Assembly: GCA_000727475.1 (NCBI GenBank)
Contig: KL647292.1
Coordinates: 3,495,446-3,559,445 of the forward strand
DNA length: 64,000 nt
DNA from: Sarcocystis neurona
Lineage: Eukaryota > Apicomplexa > Conoidasida > Eucoccidiorida > Sarcocystidae
Direction: 5' to 3'
How positions within the stretch are numbered: position 1 is the stretch's first letter; each line of letters begins with the position of its first letter. A program made the position numbers and the translations under genes. Under the pieces are notes generated by a model. It was given only the letters and a program-made list of their open reading frames with translations, searched no databases and was not told where the DNA came from. Shown one piece after another: positions 12,901 through 25,200 of this stretch.

Positions 12901-15900
12901 GACACTTTGCTGCAGCGGAAATACCCTCAGAAGCTACGAAGGGCCCGTCTTGTACCAGTTGTGCAGCTCTATCTGGCTTGGAGGAGTGGCGTGCTCCATG
13001 TTGCTAATGGAGGACTGACGATGGAGACACGAAAAAGTGAGCGTCAACGACCGAGATCAGACGGACACGTGAGAAGAGACGGGAAAGCGGTGTCGAGAAG
13101 AGAACCGCCAGAAAAGGCAAATGAAAGCCAGTCAGGGCAAAGGACGCAACCTACAAACAGCAAGGACGCCGCCACATGGCACGGCTGCAGCAGTGGGGAG
13201 TACAGCAAGACGGAGAGTAGGTATAGCAACAGAGAGAGGAAGGAAGACAGCGCCAGTGGAAACGTAAAGATGACACCTAGGTGCAGGATACTTGCAAAAG
13301 GGTTACCAGCAAGGAAGCGAATCGCAAAGGCAGAATACTCGCACAGCCCCGCTTCTACAGGGAGTACTGAAAGCTTGCATAAATGTGGTTGCACAGGCCG
13401 AACCAGCAGGCGATTGAGAAGTCGCAGCACGGCCAGGAGATGCGGAAGCAGACGCAGCAGTACAGGTACCACGGCATGCGGCTGCCGCTGGGGAGACAGC
13501 AGTGACGGAACTGACGCTCGAGTTTGTACGCCGCATGCGACTCGGGCAGCAGAACTCGCAGAGGCGCAAGCAGAGGGATTAGCTCGGGTACTCAGAGGAG
13601 GAAAAGAATCGAAAGCGTACAGACCAACGTGCAAAGGAGGATGTCTGGCTCACTTTTCTGCACAGCTACGTGCTTTCGAAAGAAGTGCCATCCGGCTAGA
13701 GCAGCAGGAGGAGGCCAGAAGAAGCACACTGTGGCCTGACAGTCCATCCGCTTCTTTTGCTGTTGTGCAAGCAGCGGCGCGCGGCAGCAGCGGTGGACTA
13801 CAACGCACTGAGGAAGGCTCAAAAGCAGCACGGACCCCCTACGAAGACGCGAGCAAAGGCACCGGCGTAACAACAATCAACAGAGTAAACGTAGCACGCG
13901 TAGCGGAAACTAGAGGAAGACTTGCAACCGAAGCGAACGGCGGGCGCAGTGGGAAGTCCCCTGGACCACGTGGCGAGTATGGACACGCATCAACTGATGA
14001 AGACAGTCAAGAACAAGAACAAAAGACCCCTGAGAAGCTGTTGGCAGCAGCAGCCACCTGGGCGGCAAAGGTGCGGCGGCTGCTGGCGCAGGCTGTCGCA
14101 CAACATGATCAACTGCTGTACGTTGCGACGTTGTGCCATCAGGCGGTCGTCCAAGCCGAGGTAATACATCTTTGTGTTTGTGTAGTCGTAAAGACGATCC
14201 CGTGCTGTATGTTGTTGTCATCACCGTACTGCTATTGTGTGCCCACGCACTGCCGCTTGTTGCTGCACATCTGGCTGATATCCCGACACTTGCTCTTTGC
14301 AAACGTTTCTCATATTTATCTGGTTTCCCTGCCTCGCAGTTCGCTCGTCATGTTGTCGTGTGCTGCGCTGCTGGCGTCACTCGTAGTGCGGGATTTTGGG
14401 GTTTGGCCGGTGAGAACAGCTGGTATCTTTGCCGCGCCGCTGCGCCGCTCCTCACTGCGCTTCGGGTTCTGCCGTTGTGGTGCGGAGCGAGTATCTTGGC
14501 TGCGAGGAGCTCTACATTGTTAGTAGGCTAGTGTTGCTGCCTCGGCAGTCCTGCTTCCTTTGATAGGAGCTACAATGCAAGGCGGATACACAAGTTGCTG
14601 GGTGCGGCACCAACTCGTGCTGTCGTCTTTACACTTTGCAGAATTTATCGAGGAAGTTTTACAATGCTGCTTCCATCCTGTTCTTGTGTGCGGCGTTTAG
14701 TGCGGACGTCATCGGCATCAGGACCAGCCACAGCGCCTGCCCGATGCGAACGAATGTTCAAACGAATACACGCCTTCTCGGGCTCTCATATTCCTTCCTT
14801 CTCCTCATCAAACGGATGCAAGAAGCTCCGAAATACGTCCACCAAAAACACAACAGTGGCCTCAACATCACTCACGACAGCCCGACAAGGAGCAGCTGCA
14901 GTGTGGGGCCAGGCGTCCGTGCCGCGAGCCGGAGCACCACGAAGATCGGAACAGTCTCTCGGAGCAGCATTTACGGGCGCAGCACACGCAGCAGCAAGAC
15001 GGCTATATGCATCAGCAGGTGAATTGTCGGCACGCAAAGCACCGCCTACACCACGGCCTATCTTGCTTTGAAGAAGCAGAAAGACAGCAGGGGGAGTACG
15101 ATGCGCGGAGTATAGAGAAACGGATCGTGAAGGAATTCGGGAGCAAATGCCGTCGAGGACTCAGAATGAAGGCCTGCGACAGGTGTATCAGAAGCAACAG
15201 CATCAAGACATGCTGCGGCAGGAAAGCCAGCGACAGCAGAGAGAGTATCGGCCGACACAGCAACTGGAGGAGACACAGTAGCAGCGGCCCCAGCTGGGGG
15301 AGCATGGCACACAATAGTGAGACACATCGTCGCTGGAGCTGTTGCCCCAGCAGCAGACGAGTTGCCGCCGCCTCGGACGACTGCCGGAGGAGCACCAGTA
15401 GAGGCAGCCACAGACAGCACACAAAGGTGAAGCGCAGCAGTCGGGTGCGCATGCGCAACAATGGAAGCAAGCTCAGGGCAAGCCTCACATCCCGCGGACG
15501 TTTCAGGAATTTGGTTAGATCTGGCCGGATCCGACTCTTTAGTGACAGAAGCAACCACGGCAGAGAAGGCACACACTGGAACAACTTGTCAATGCAAGCG
15601 CTGCATACCGCTCAGGAACACAACAGTGTCCAACGCGCGAGGCAAGAACACAGCCGCAGACGAACCGAAACTACTGCACATTCACCAGACACACCAGCGC
15701 CAGCTGGTCGCCTCGAGCATTTTTCGAAAGCAAACGTGTCGACGGCGAAATTGGGCACAGCAGCCACGCCATGTAAGCGTGCTGCTTCAAGGGCCGGAGA
15801 TCTGCTTGCTGCGTCTTCTCCGGAACCAGCTTCAGTGACAGGCAGCTTCAGAGGCTATAGCATAGCCTCTGCTTTGAGCCGCCCGCAGTCTTCCAGGTGT

Positions 15901-17373
15901 TCTGTCACTGGCTTCGTATCTGAATCCAGTGTCACACAAGAACATGCCTCTTCGTTTCTCTCCCCATATCCCCCCGCTCCTTTTGCTGTACCTGAAGTCG
16001 CTGCCAGTTGTTCTACTGCTGTTTGTTCCCTTGGTGCCACCAGCGCGTCATCTCCGCTTTCTGCGTCAACATCTCGTGCAGCGCGCTTTACAAGTGGGTC
16101 GCTCCCACCGGTCTCAACTGCTAGCTGCGTAGCTGGCTTCTCTCCCTCTGCTTCTGGGCGGCGAACGTACTCTGTTAATTGTTTCGTCTCTCCAGCGGGA
16201 CAGCGCCGCATATCTTGTCAACCCGCGTCGTCAGATATGCGGCCTACGAGACGCCTTCACGAGGCTCGCCCCGCTGCCTGTCCAGGTTCGGCAGAAACGA
16301 GACCTGCAGGGGGACCTGATCGTTTTTCTCTGCATAGTGCCTCTCGCGTTCGTGCTGTTCGCTCTTCTGTAGTTATTAAAAAGCCAGCGACTCCGTCTTG
16401 GCAGCTGCAATGTGCAGCATCCTTTCAATATAGTGCTGTTGGTAGAGCTGCGCAATGCATACAGCAGCGGCCCGCTGGTGCCTCTTGCCGTCTGCATGCA
16501 GTGCCAACTGCAGTTTCATTGTCGGCTACGCGGCGCCGAACGCAGCAGAAGCGCGCTCAACATTGGCATAGCTACGAGATAGAAAGCAGTAGCTGCACCC
16601 GCATAAATAGCAGTAGTCGTAGTGTTCACAGCAGCAGCCACTGCGGCAGGAGCAGCTACAGCATCATACACAGCGGCAGTGAGAGCACAACACTGAGGTC
16701 AGGGCCCATGGCAAGGACGGCCGCTTCTTTTCAGCCCATCAAATCAGCAACGAGCAGAAGCGCGGATAGCGTCGTCAGCAGTGAAGGAGGAGTGCCAAGT
16801 ATCTCACAGGGAACAAGAGAACAACCGCGTAGTGGCAGTCGCCGTTCGTGGAAGCTGGCTCCAAGCAGCAGATGCACTGCCGAGAACAGCGAGAGCAAGG
16901 TAAGTAAGAGCTTTATCCTCCCACCAGCAAACGAGGGACTTCACAATACTGACGACAATCAGGAAGCGTTTGTCTGCGAAGGCAGCGGCAGGCTTCCCGA
17001 GGACAGGGACAGGAGCTGCAACGCGGGCAGCACCTTAACGCTGACTAGCAAATACAGAGGTCGTGACAGCCACAATAGTAGACGGCAGAGTACCACGTGG
17101 AATGAAGAAGTCCTCCCCGAGGCGACGACCTTGGTTCCTGTAAAAAGAAGCAGTCACACATTTGCTGGGAATGGTCAACCAGGGGTTCCCGTGCATCACC
17201 GGGGGCCTGAAACAAGTGCTGCTGTGCTAGACGGCCTGGTTTCGACAGAAGCACAGTTGACACGTGACGCAACCGCAAGCACTACTCTAACTGCAGCGGC
17301 CCCCACGGTGGTTGGTGCTGCTGAAACGGCGCCTGTATTGGCTCCACAGTTTCCTGAAGACCTTCACTGTTGA
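6993..17373 (+). CDS. Very large low-complexity protein, five exons, unknown function
   Basis: Proposed exons are 6993-9340, 9716-9867, 10325-11481, 12151-14160 and 14701-17373. The introns start GTAAAG, GTTAGC, GTAAGA and GTAATA and end TAG, TAG, CAG and TAG. Phases agree at all four junctions, giving 2,779 codons before TGA. I do not recognise the protein. Residues about 320-430 form a Gln/Arg/Trp-rich helical stretch with [13 protein letters not shown] and [10 protein letters not shown]; the rest is rich in Ala, Ser, Gln and Arg. No signal peptide, membrane segment or catalytic motif is seen. Exons 1 and 2 have normal-looking protein composition. Exons 4 and 5 rest mainly on frame 1 staying open for 2.0 and 2.7 kb, and other frames are also open there, so parts could be wrong. 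The start is the first ATG of the open frame; an upstream exon is possible. The gene converges on the transporter gene at 19215-30492. Confidence 0.6.
9378..9454. repeat. CA/CG dinucleotide microsatellite in intron 1
   Basis: An impure run of CACACA and CACACG units directly follows the proposed donor at 9341. It lies inside the first intron of the 6993-17373 gene. The complementary TG strand gives spurious Val/Cys-rich frames. Confidence 0.85.
16900..16962 (+). other. Possible 63-bp in-frame intron within the last exon
   Basis: A consensus donor, gcaag/GTAAGTAAG, starts at 16900, and an acceptor, gacgacaatcag, ends at 16962. The segment is 63 bases, divisible by three, and open, so both spliced and retained forms keep the frame. 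Splicing would remove 21 residues. The cardiolipin synthase gene in this window has a proposed 70-bp intron, so this size is not out of range. Confidence 0.35.
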
Positions 17374-19214
17374 ATTGTTCTCCACGTGCTCTACATGTAT
17401 ACACCTGTAGTATTACGGCTTGCTTCATATATATATATATATATAGATAGATAGATAGATAGATACGTACACATATCGCCGGCACGCAGATACGAAGTAG
17501 GATCGTTCATGAAAGCCACTTGTGGTGGTGGCCACATCAGGTTGCAGCATCTGGCATCTACGCTGAAAAAAGAGTACTAATTCAGTAGACGAACCTACAG
17601 GGAGACGACGACATGGCTCTGCGGCGATCAGGCGTTGCGCCTCTTGTTTTTGCCGAAAGCTGTAACACGCCAAGAGGAAGCGAACAGTTGTGAAGACTTC
17701 CAGAGAATGTATTTAGGGTGGTTCGCGCCGGTTGACAAGCACAGTTCCGATTTTGCTAGGTTCCTTCTTTATAGGGAATCAAACGTTGCCAGTCAGGCTA
17801 TGCACGTCGTGTACTGCTGCATGTATAATTGTTTTCACGTGTTCCAGATGTAGTGGTCGCTCCAACGCATTAGGACAAACGACACTGTTTTGGTACAGAG
17901 GAATTTTGGAAGGGAAGTGACGCGGAGTACTGCATTTTGACACTCAGTCAAAGAAAAGATTGCGAAAATGTTGCGTGCAGCATCCCCGCCGACAGGCACG
18001 GATGTGCTACACACGTGTTGCATTTCGGGATGTTGTACGGATTTGTATTGAGAACTTTCTTCCGGCGCCGCCACACGAGGGGTCTATCGGTGAAATTTGG
18101 ATCCTTTTGGCATCAACCAGGGTGCCCTTAACGTCGGCGTGGATTTGCCGCTACATTCACATCCCACGCAGGTAGTTTGATTTGCATATACGTATATCGT
18201 CATAGTTTGACGCACGAATTTGAGCTAAACGTTACTATTTACTGGTATTTACAGCTTTTTCAAAATGCGCACGTCGTATCCGATAGACGTTCCCGGTGCT
18301 AGTGTATACACAAGTGCACCGTACGCACTGTTTTTGACGTACGCCTCTAGCCTACTGGTGTAAAAAAAGCTCCAGGAATCCGTGTCCCTGCGGAGTACGG
18401 CCTTTATATCTGGTTTAATGAAGTGAAAGACTATATCGCTGTAGGGTTGCAAGCACGTACACCTCAAAGTGAGTGTTTCTGCGCTAGTAGATGATCAGTG
18501 TCGTCGACACACATGCTGGCTTTACAATTCGCAACAAGCATACCAAGTTAGCTCGTGGCCACCGTAGTCGCGTACTGTTTCTCAGAGGAGGCTGCTTCTA
18601 TTCATTGCGGGGGGTTCCCTTGGTCTGCACCCTTGCAAGCAACTCTCATTTCGCACGGTACGAGCCACACATAGTTAACGGCAAGCAAAGCTGCACAGCT
18701 GAAAGCGGTACATGTTGTTCTGTTCCGTGACAAGCCCACTTGCTGCTGTCCGGACCGTCGTGTGAATTATTTGGATGCCGCGTACGGATTTGCTGACATA
18801 GTCAAAACGCACGTTGACACATAGAAACGCAGCAATCGCACCCGTGTCCCTTTTGTATAGCAGCTTGATTCACAGAAAACTGTTACAGGCGAGCTTCACT
18901 GCTCACGCCCACGAGCGTCCTCTGTCTGCCAGTGCCGCCTACAGGTGCGTTGTCCCCCCTTACGGACTGCTTTGGTACGTGCGAATGTTGCTGTAGGGGG
19001 AGTCGTTACCGGAGCGCTCGTCTTTGTGCTCACCGTTCCATAACACTGACCTGCACTTAGTGCCCCTACTGTGTCTGTTTCTTCTTCTTTTAATGCGCTC
19101 ACGCGGAGCAGCCACACCTCCAAGACCTAAGAATTACCAGGGACAACTGCTCTTTATACAGAAAATCAATTATATGCTCAGAACGGTTGTCTGTTGTACC
19201 AGGCACACAACCGC
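17374..19214. other. Intergenic gap between convergent genes
   Basis: This holds the 3' flanks of the gene ending at 17373 on the plus strand and the transporter gene ending at 19215 on the minus strand. Only short, unrelated frames of up to 82 codons occur. A TA/GATA microsatellite follows the first stop codon. Confidence 0.6.
17427..17465. repeat. (TA)n-(GATA)n compound microsatellite
   Basis: About nine TA units run into about four GATA units, some 55 bases after the stop codon at 17373. It probably lies in the 3' flank of that gene. Confidence 0.9.
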
Positions 19215-22200
19215 TCAACTGCGCGAGCGAGCAGAGACGCTCTGCCGCCGAGAGCCAGTAGCACCTCGTCCCCCCTGCTTCGCTGGGGACGCGTAACGCA
19301 AAAGCGGCAGCGTGCATGCAATGAGCAAAAACAGACCGATGAAGAATGTTTCTGCAGAGAGTCCCGCATACTCTCGTACGTTTCCACCTCTTTCCTCCGT
19401 TACGTAGTACAGTCCTTGTGTTGGGAGTGCTGCTCGAGCGCTCAGCGGTACCTGTGCTGCTGCGTCTCCCTGCCCTAAACGTGCTGCTGCTTCCCTTTCC
19501 AGAGCAGCTGTTACTGGTTCGTAGGAGAGGGGCACCTTCTGCTGAAGCTGCAGGGTTTCTGGTCCTAGGAACCTGTCAACACCATCCGTGTCACCCTCTG
19601 CTCCGTAGGCCTGGTGCAGTTGTCGTCCTGCTGCGCTGGTGCCGACCCCGCCTAGCCAGTCAGCTACGCGTTGCATCTTTTTTACACTTCCGCTGACCCA
19701 AGGAGAAGCACACTCTATTAAGTAGCTGTCTCGAAAGTGCAGCAGCAGGTGTTCAGCAGCGGCAACTCCACTTCTAAGAGTGGTTCCTACCCAGGTTGCG
19801 ACTGGCAGCAGTGGAAGCAGCACCACTGGCCACCTCACTTCCCATAGCAATGACACGAGTCGGCAGCTGTGCCTCCAGATATAAAGCCACGCCGGCTCCA
19901 GCGGGCTCCACATTTCATCGGCGAGGGCAGCAGCAGCAGAGTAAAGTACGACGGCTAGGAGAGCGTAAGTTGCTACCAGCTGCTCCTCTGTACTTCTGAG
20001 CCAGGGGAAAAACGAGACTCGTTCCTGATATTTGTAGGTGGCCTGGTGCTGCCGTTGCTGCTGAGTGAGCGCGGCATCCTCACCCGCTCCACGAGCAAGC
20101 TGTCGAGGAAATACACGAGACAACACAACATTCCACATGTTGCTGATGCCGCACCAAACGCCCCTTAACGACGAACGAATGCCACTCTGCAGCACTTTCA
20201 GAATATCAATCAGTACGCTGCAGCGCGACGGAACATACGGTGACTTTTCCTCGACGCCCAGAGAAGTGGGTAAACCTGTCGCTGGGGTACGCACCGCTGG
20301 TGCGGATGCTGTTTCCCTCTTCGCCATTGCAGAAGGAATTTGTGTGACGGTCTCTGCAGAGCGCAATTCACCTTCCCTTCTCTGCCCGAGCCAAGCGCCT
20401 TCAGAAATGTTTGACGGTTCGACCGCGCCTGCTGGAAGATCTGCTGCTAACAGGTGTACCTCATAGGTGTGGCTCCTGCTTGACTTCTCCTGGCTAACTT
20501 CCGAACTGCCACAGTCTCTCTCAAACCATCTTCCCCTGCTCGCCGCGTTCCCCTGCGCTGTCGCTCCGAGCGCAACTCGCTGTTCACTCTGCAGCTCAGA
20601 GACCTGGGGTGCCCCAACATTCTGCTGCCATACTTCATGATGAACCACTCCGGGCTGAATTTCTCCGCGCGGCAGCTGCTGCTGCTCTCCTACATCATCA
20701 AAGACAGAATGCTTTGCATCTTCGTGGACGTCTAGAGTGGAACCGTCCTTGCGTTGGGTTCTTGCCCAGACAGCGCATCGAAGATCGTTTCCCCATCCCA
20801 CAGCACGAACAGCAGCTGCAGCAATGCGAACTCTCAGTCCGCGTCGTCGGGGCGTTGCCAAGTTGCAGATTCCGCCATGAGCCCCGGTGTCCTCTGAAAT
20901 GCTGCTCCTCTGGCTGATGTTGTTTTCCTCGTTGGGCAGGACATCCCGGTCGCTTCTGCCGTCGCTCCACCTACTGACACCGCTGCTGCTTGATCCTTTA
21001 CCTGCGCCGTTGTCTGCGACCTCGCCCTCCCGGCCATTCGTCGTTGGCACCTCCTCTGCAGCTGAGCCTGTCTTGTCTCCTGCGACGGCAGCAGACGCAG
21101 TAGGAAGTGTTAAGGCCCCAGCAGTAGCAGTGGCCTTGCCAGCATGAGTGCAGGACTGGACTGCGCTTGCCGTGTAATCACCGTGAGCGTGCCCTCTTGA
21201 AATGCAAGTTGCACGCCGCATGGAGCTCCGCTTGAACCGCTGTTGGGTGTCAACCGCAGAACGCAGTAATGCCTCGTCCTGGTGCCGTGTCTCCACCTCC
21301 GCCTCCTGTTCGCTGCGTTCTGGTGGTTCCCGTAGTTGTGGTTGCTGCTCCTTGTACGTTTGCTCTTTCTGCGAGTGCTGCAGTCGCTGCTGCTCCTCTA
21401 CAAGCTGCTCTTGTACAGGCTGCTCTTGCACCTGCTTCTGCCCCCCCCCTTGCTGCTGCTGATTCTCCTTCAGCAGCTGGTCTCTCCGTCGTTGCTGAAG
21501 GGCCACGGAGACAGAATCAATCCGTGCGGATTTCTTTGCCGTCCGCCTCACGAACGTCGGCGCTGCTTGAGTACCTCCTGTTCCTTCACTCAGCAGCTCG
21601 TCATCCTGCTGTATCTGACCCTGTCGATCTTTGTCCTGCAATACTGCGTCGGCCACCAGGACAGCGGATCCAGCAGCAAGATTATCCCTAATTTGAGCAG
21701 ACGTACGTTCTGGGACAGCGTAAGGAACGTGCCCTGCGGCTACTGGAAATGCTTCCGCTACTGCTGCTGCCGTCCCAACCGCTGACATCGCCATCTCGCC
21801 GACCACGCAGTGGGGACTACTGCTGGTACCGGCGTTGCTGCCACCGTTGCTTCTACCGTGGCTACTGCTGGTGTACCTGCTAACGCTGCTTGCGACAATT
21901 GTTGTTCCGTAGGAGGCATCTTCCCTGCTCAGTGTGTCCCAGCTCCTCGACGCATTCGTACCAGCACCTTCCGCCTTTCGTTCTACCTCTTTTTCACCTG
22001 CTAGCTCGCGTCTCCCCCATCCATCGTCTCCTTTATGACGGAATGGCTGCCGCAGCTGCTGGCGCCGTCCTTCATCAACTGCGACTGCAGCAGCGACAGC
22101 ACGGCCACCTCCCTTTGTCTGCTTCGCTGCGGGTTCTTCCTCTCCTGCTAAGCCTCCTTTCGCGCAAAGTGTAGGCGCCCCCCTTCCAGTCACTGGTCTT

Positions 22201-25200
22201 GCCCTGTGATGCTCCTGCCCTGCAATACCTGCGATTTGTTCCTCTCCTGCCGGCGCTGCTAAGTCACTAGCTCCTGCTTTTGCTGCTGGTGCTGCCGCAG
22301 CCGCAGCATCCGCGTCCTCTGCGAAGGCTCCTCCACCATCATCACCAGCAGCTGACGTCACCGCGCGCGTCTCTTCCGGCCCACGTGGTTGCTGCGGAAG
22401 CAGAAAGCGCCCGCAACTGAGGCTTCGGCTGCTTCTTCGCCGCAGCTTAGGATTTCCTGTAGCTTCTCTATCCTCGTTGTGCTGCGAAACACCTGAAATG
22501 CCTGCAGCTGCATTGTCTTCTGCGGCAGCGGCCTCTCCTCCTCTAGCGCTGGGAGGAAGACTGGAGCTTCTGCTCTGCTCTGGCACCGCATCGAGGGTTG
22601 CTGCAGGTCGTCCTGGAGAGCCGCCGCCGCCACCCGAAGGTGAGGGCGACGTTTCCTCATCGGCCCGGAAAATGTGCTGGCGTCTCCACTGGTTCTCCAC
22701 CTTCTTTCTGAGATCTTTCTTTACCTCCGTCTCCCGCTGCTGAAGCCGCATCTCCTCCTGTTGCTCCTCGCGCTGCTGCCGTTGGAGCAGCTGCGCTACC
22801 TCGCTTTCCGGCATCTGACGAGAGTACTCTTCCAACCACGTCTGCAGCTGTCGCTGCACCTCGCGCGACCGTGCACCTCCCCCGCCTGCTACCGCTCCTG
22901 CAACGCGCATCTTCCCCAGCTTCTCCTCTCCCTTCCCGCCGCTCTTGAATCCTGCAGCAGACGTCATCGCGGTCCCTCCACTATCGCCCAGCGTCTCTGC
23001 TTCCCTTTCCCGACCCAGCAAAACATTCGTAGAACCCCGGTGCAGCAACGAGCCTCCCAGGCCCTTCGCTGCAGCTGCGTCCCCAGGCGCGCAGCTGTGT
23101 TGTGCCGCGCTTGCTCGGCGAGACCCAAGACTCTCCAATACTCCGAGCTTCCGGGACTGGAAGCTCAGCACATTCTGGCTCTGTGTCCGTTTGAAACCTG
23201 AAGAAGACTGCGTCCTCAAAAAGTCGTCTCCTCCCAGGTCATCGTGTTCTCTTGACGCCGTAGCCCGTTTGTCACCAAAGCAGCTCGTCGACCAACGGGA
23301 CACGCTGCCGCTGCTGTACGCCGATGTGCTGCCATACGACTGCTGCTGGTGCAGATGGGACAGAGAGACTGGCAGTGACGAGGACGGCTCTCCATCGTCC
23401 CCGTTGTCGTCGTCGTCTGCTGCTGCTGCGTGGCCCTCCTCCTCACTGTCGCATTCCTCCTCCGGCACGGCTTGCATCGTCAGGCAGCTGATGAAAGAAT
23501 CTCCTGCTGCTTGCCTTACGGCCTGTCTGGGGCTCTGCTCCCCTATCCCAGCGTCAGCACACACAACAGAAGATGCTGGCGAATCGCCTCCATCGGATGC
23601 GTCCAGTACCCCTCCGCGATTAAATCGTAGATTGCCATGCTGTGGCGAAGGCCGAGGGAGTCCAAAGCGCTGCTCCGCGCGCGGAGAAAGGGGCGCGACA
23701 GCGCCGCTGTTGAAAGAGGAGGCGTGGGATACGTACGTAGACTCCGTTAAAGGCACCGTACTCGAGCCAGTCGTTTCACACGTTCCCGAGCTCTTCACTC
23801 TCACATAGGGGACGCCTGCAGCACAGTTTCCCTCAGCGTGCATCTGTCCCCTCTGCCAACTGCGGTCACGCGATGCTGCTGTTGCCTCGCCCTGCTCCTC
23901 TTGCTTCTGCCGCCCGGAGTGCAAAGCCTCCTCCTCATACCGCACGTCGCCCACCGCGTACGTGTTGGGGTGCGAGCGAGTCTCTGCAGTTACTGACACC
24001 GGCTCTGCAGCCGCTGCTCCTCCTGCTTCGTATGGTGTCGCTGCTGTATCTCGTTTAGCGACTTCTTCAGTAGCTTCACGGAACGATATGGAGTCGGCAA
24101 CTGCGGAGACGTGCAGCCTCGGCGGCGCTGTTGCGTGCAGCGCGTACACATATACGACGGCAGGTGCGGCAAAATTCAGGAGCACATTCGAGAGCAACGT
24201 CAGCAGTTGAGAAGGCGTGGCAAACACCGGACTGAACGTCAGCAGCCAATACAACATCCAGGGCATCGTCGAAGCGACGTAGAACGCCGACGGCTTATCC
24301 AAGCAAATCGCCATATTCAGCAAGTCGTACCTGAAAAAGGACAAGAGAGCGTCAATGGCAGAAGCAGACAACAGTCGTGCGACACCACTACCTGCAGCCG
24401 CGCGAGATCCCCAGTCACTAGCAATAGCAACACCCGCATCCTCGCAAAAAACGTCAGAGCAGCGTGTGGAAAATATTCGTCCCCGCTGCTTGACAGCAGT
24501 AAAAAGCAGTATTGCCGTCCAAGAGGCGCCAGAGCATACAAAAGGCAATGACGCGTTCAGGACCCTTACAAACAGAACAGCAGCTACAGCAGCAATAGCG
24601 GCAAAAGGCCTCCTCACATCAAACAGCACGAATACCCGCCGCAGCCGAGCTGTGACGATATCAATGCCACAGCAAGAGCCCGTTCCATCACACAATCGAC
24701 TGGAGGCGGAGGCGTGCTCTACAAGAAGAGGAGCGTGAAAGCTGATCTATATACGCATATTCCGACGGAGCGCCAGTGTGTGCTTGGGGAAAGCCTCGTT
24801 TTCTGGATTGTCACGGACAACGTACGGATATACGAGGGAGGACGAAGAGACGTAATTGTAGGTAACCGTGTTTATGCGTTGGGCGTCTCATTAAGGCTGT
24901 TGTGAATGCACTCGGGCGCACGCCCGCGGCAGTGCTGCCGCCGCGGCTGTTAAGACACACCACTGGTATTGAAGAGGTACAGCCACTGCTGCTGAGTGCG
25001 CTCCAGTGCTGCTTTGCTGGGCGGCCTCCTGTACCAGCACGTAAAATTTCGTTGCTGTTGCGCCGCTGCCGCAAGAAATGCTGACGCTTACCGTCTGGAG
25101 ATCTGGCTCGTGACAATGTTGGGAAGAAGGGCGAAAATGTGGAAGAAGCAGATGCAGCTAGCAGCCACGAGTGACTGGCAAGAAGGCAGCATCGCTGCCA

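Noticed and set aside
15012..15584. Antisense Leu-rich ORF of 190 codons.
   Set aside because: It is the complement of CAG-rich coding sequence, which reads as Leu or Ala runs on the other strand. It has no splice context or family motif.
15507..15769. A kinesin-like switch II peptide (IWLDLAGSD) in frame 2, after a good acceptor (gcggacgtttcag) and before a GTAAGC donor.
   Set aside because: No P-loop (GQTGSGKT-like), no SSRSH and no other motor motif was found in any nearby frame, and the long frame 1 ORF covers the same bases. Probably chance, though the splice signals are good enough to keep in mind.
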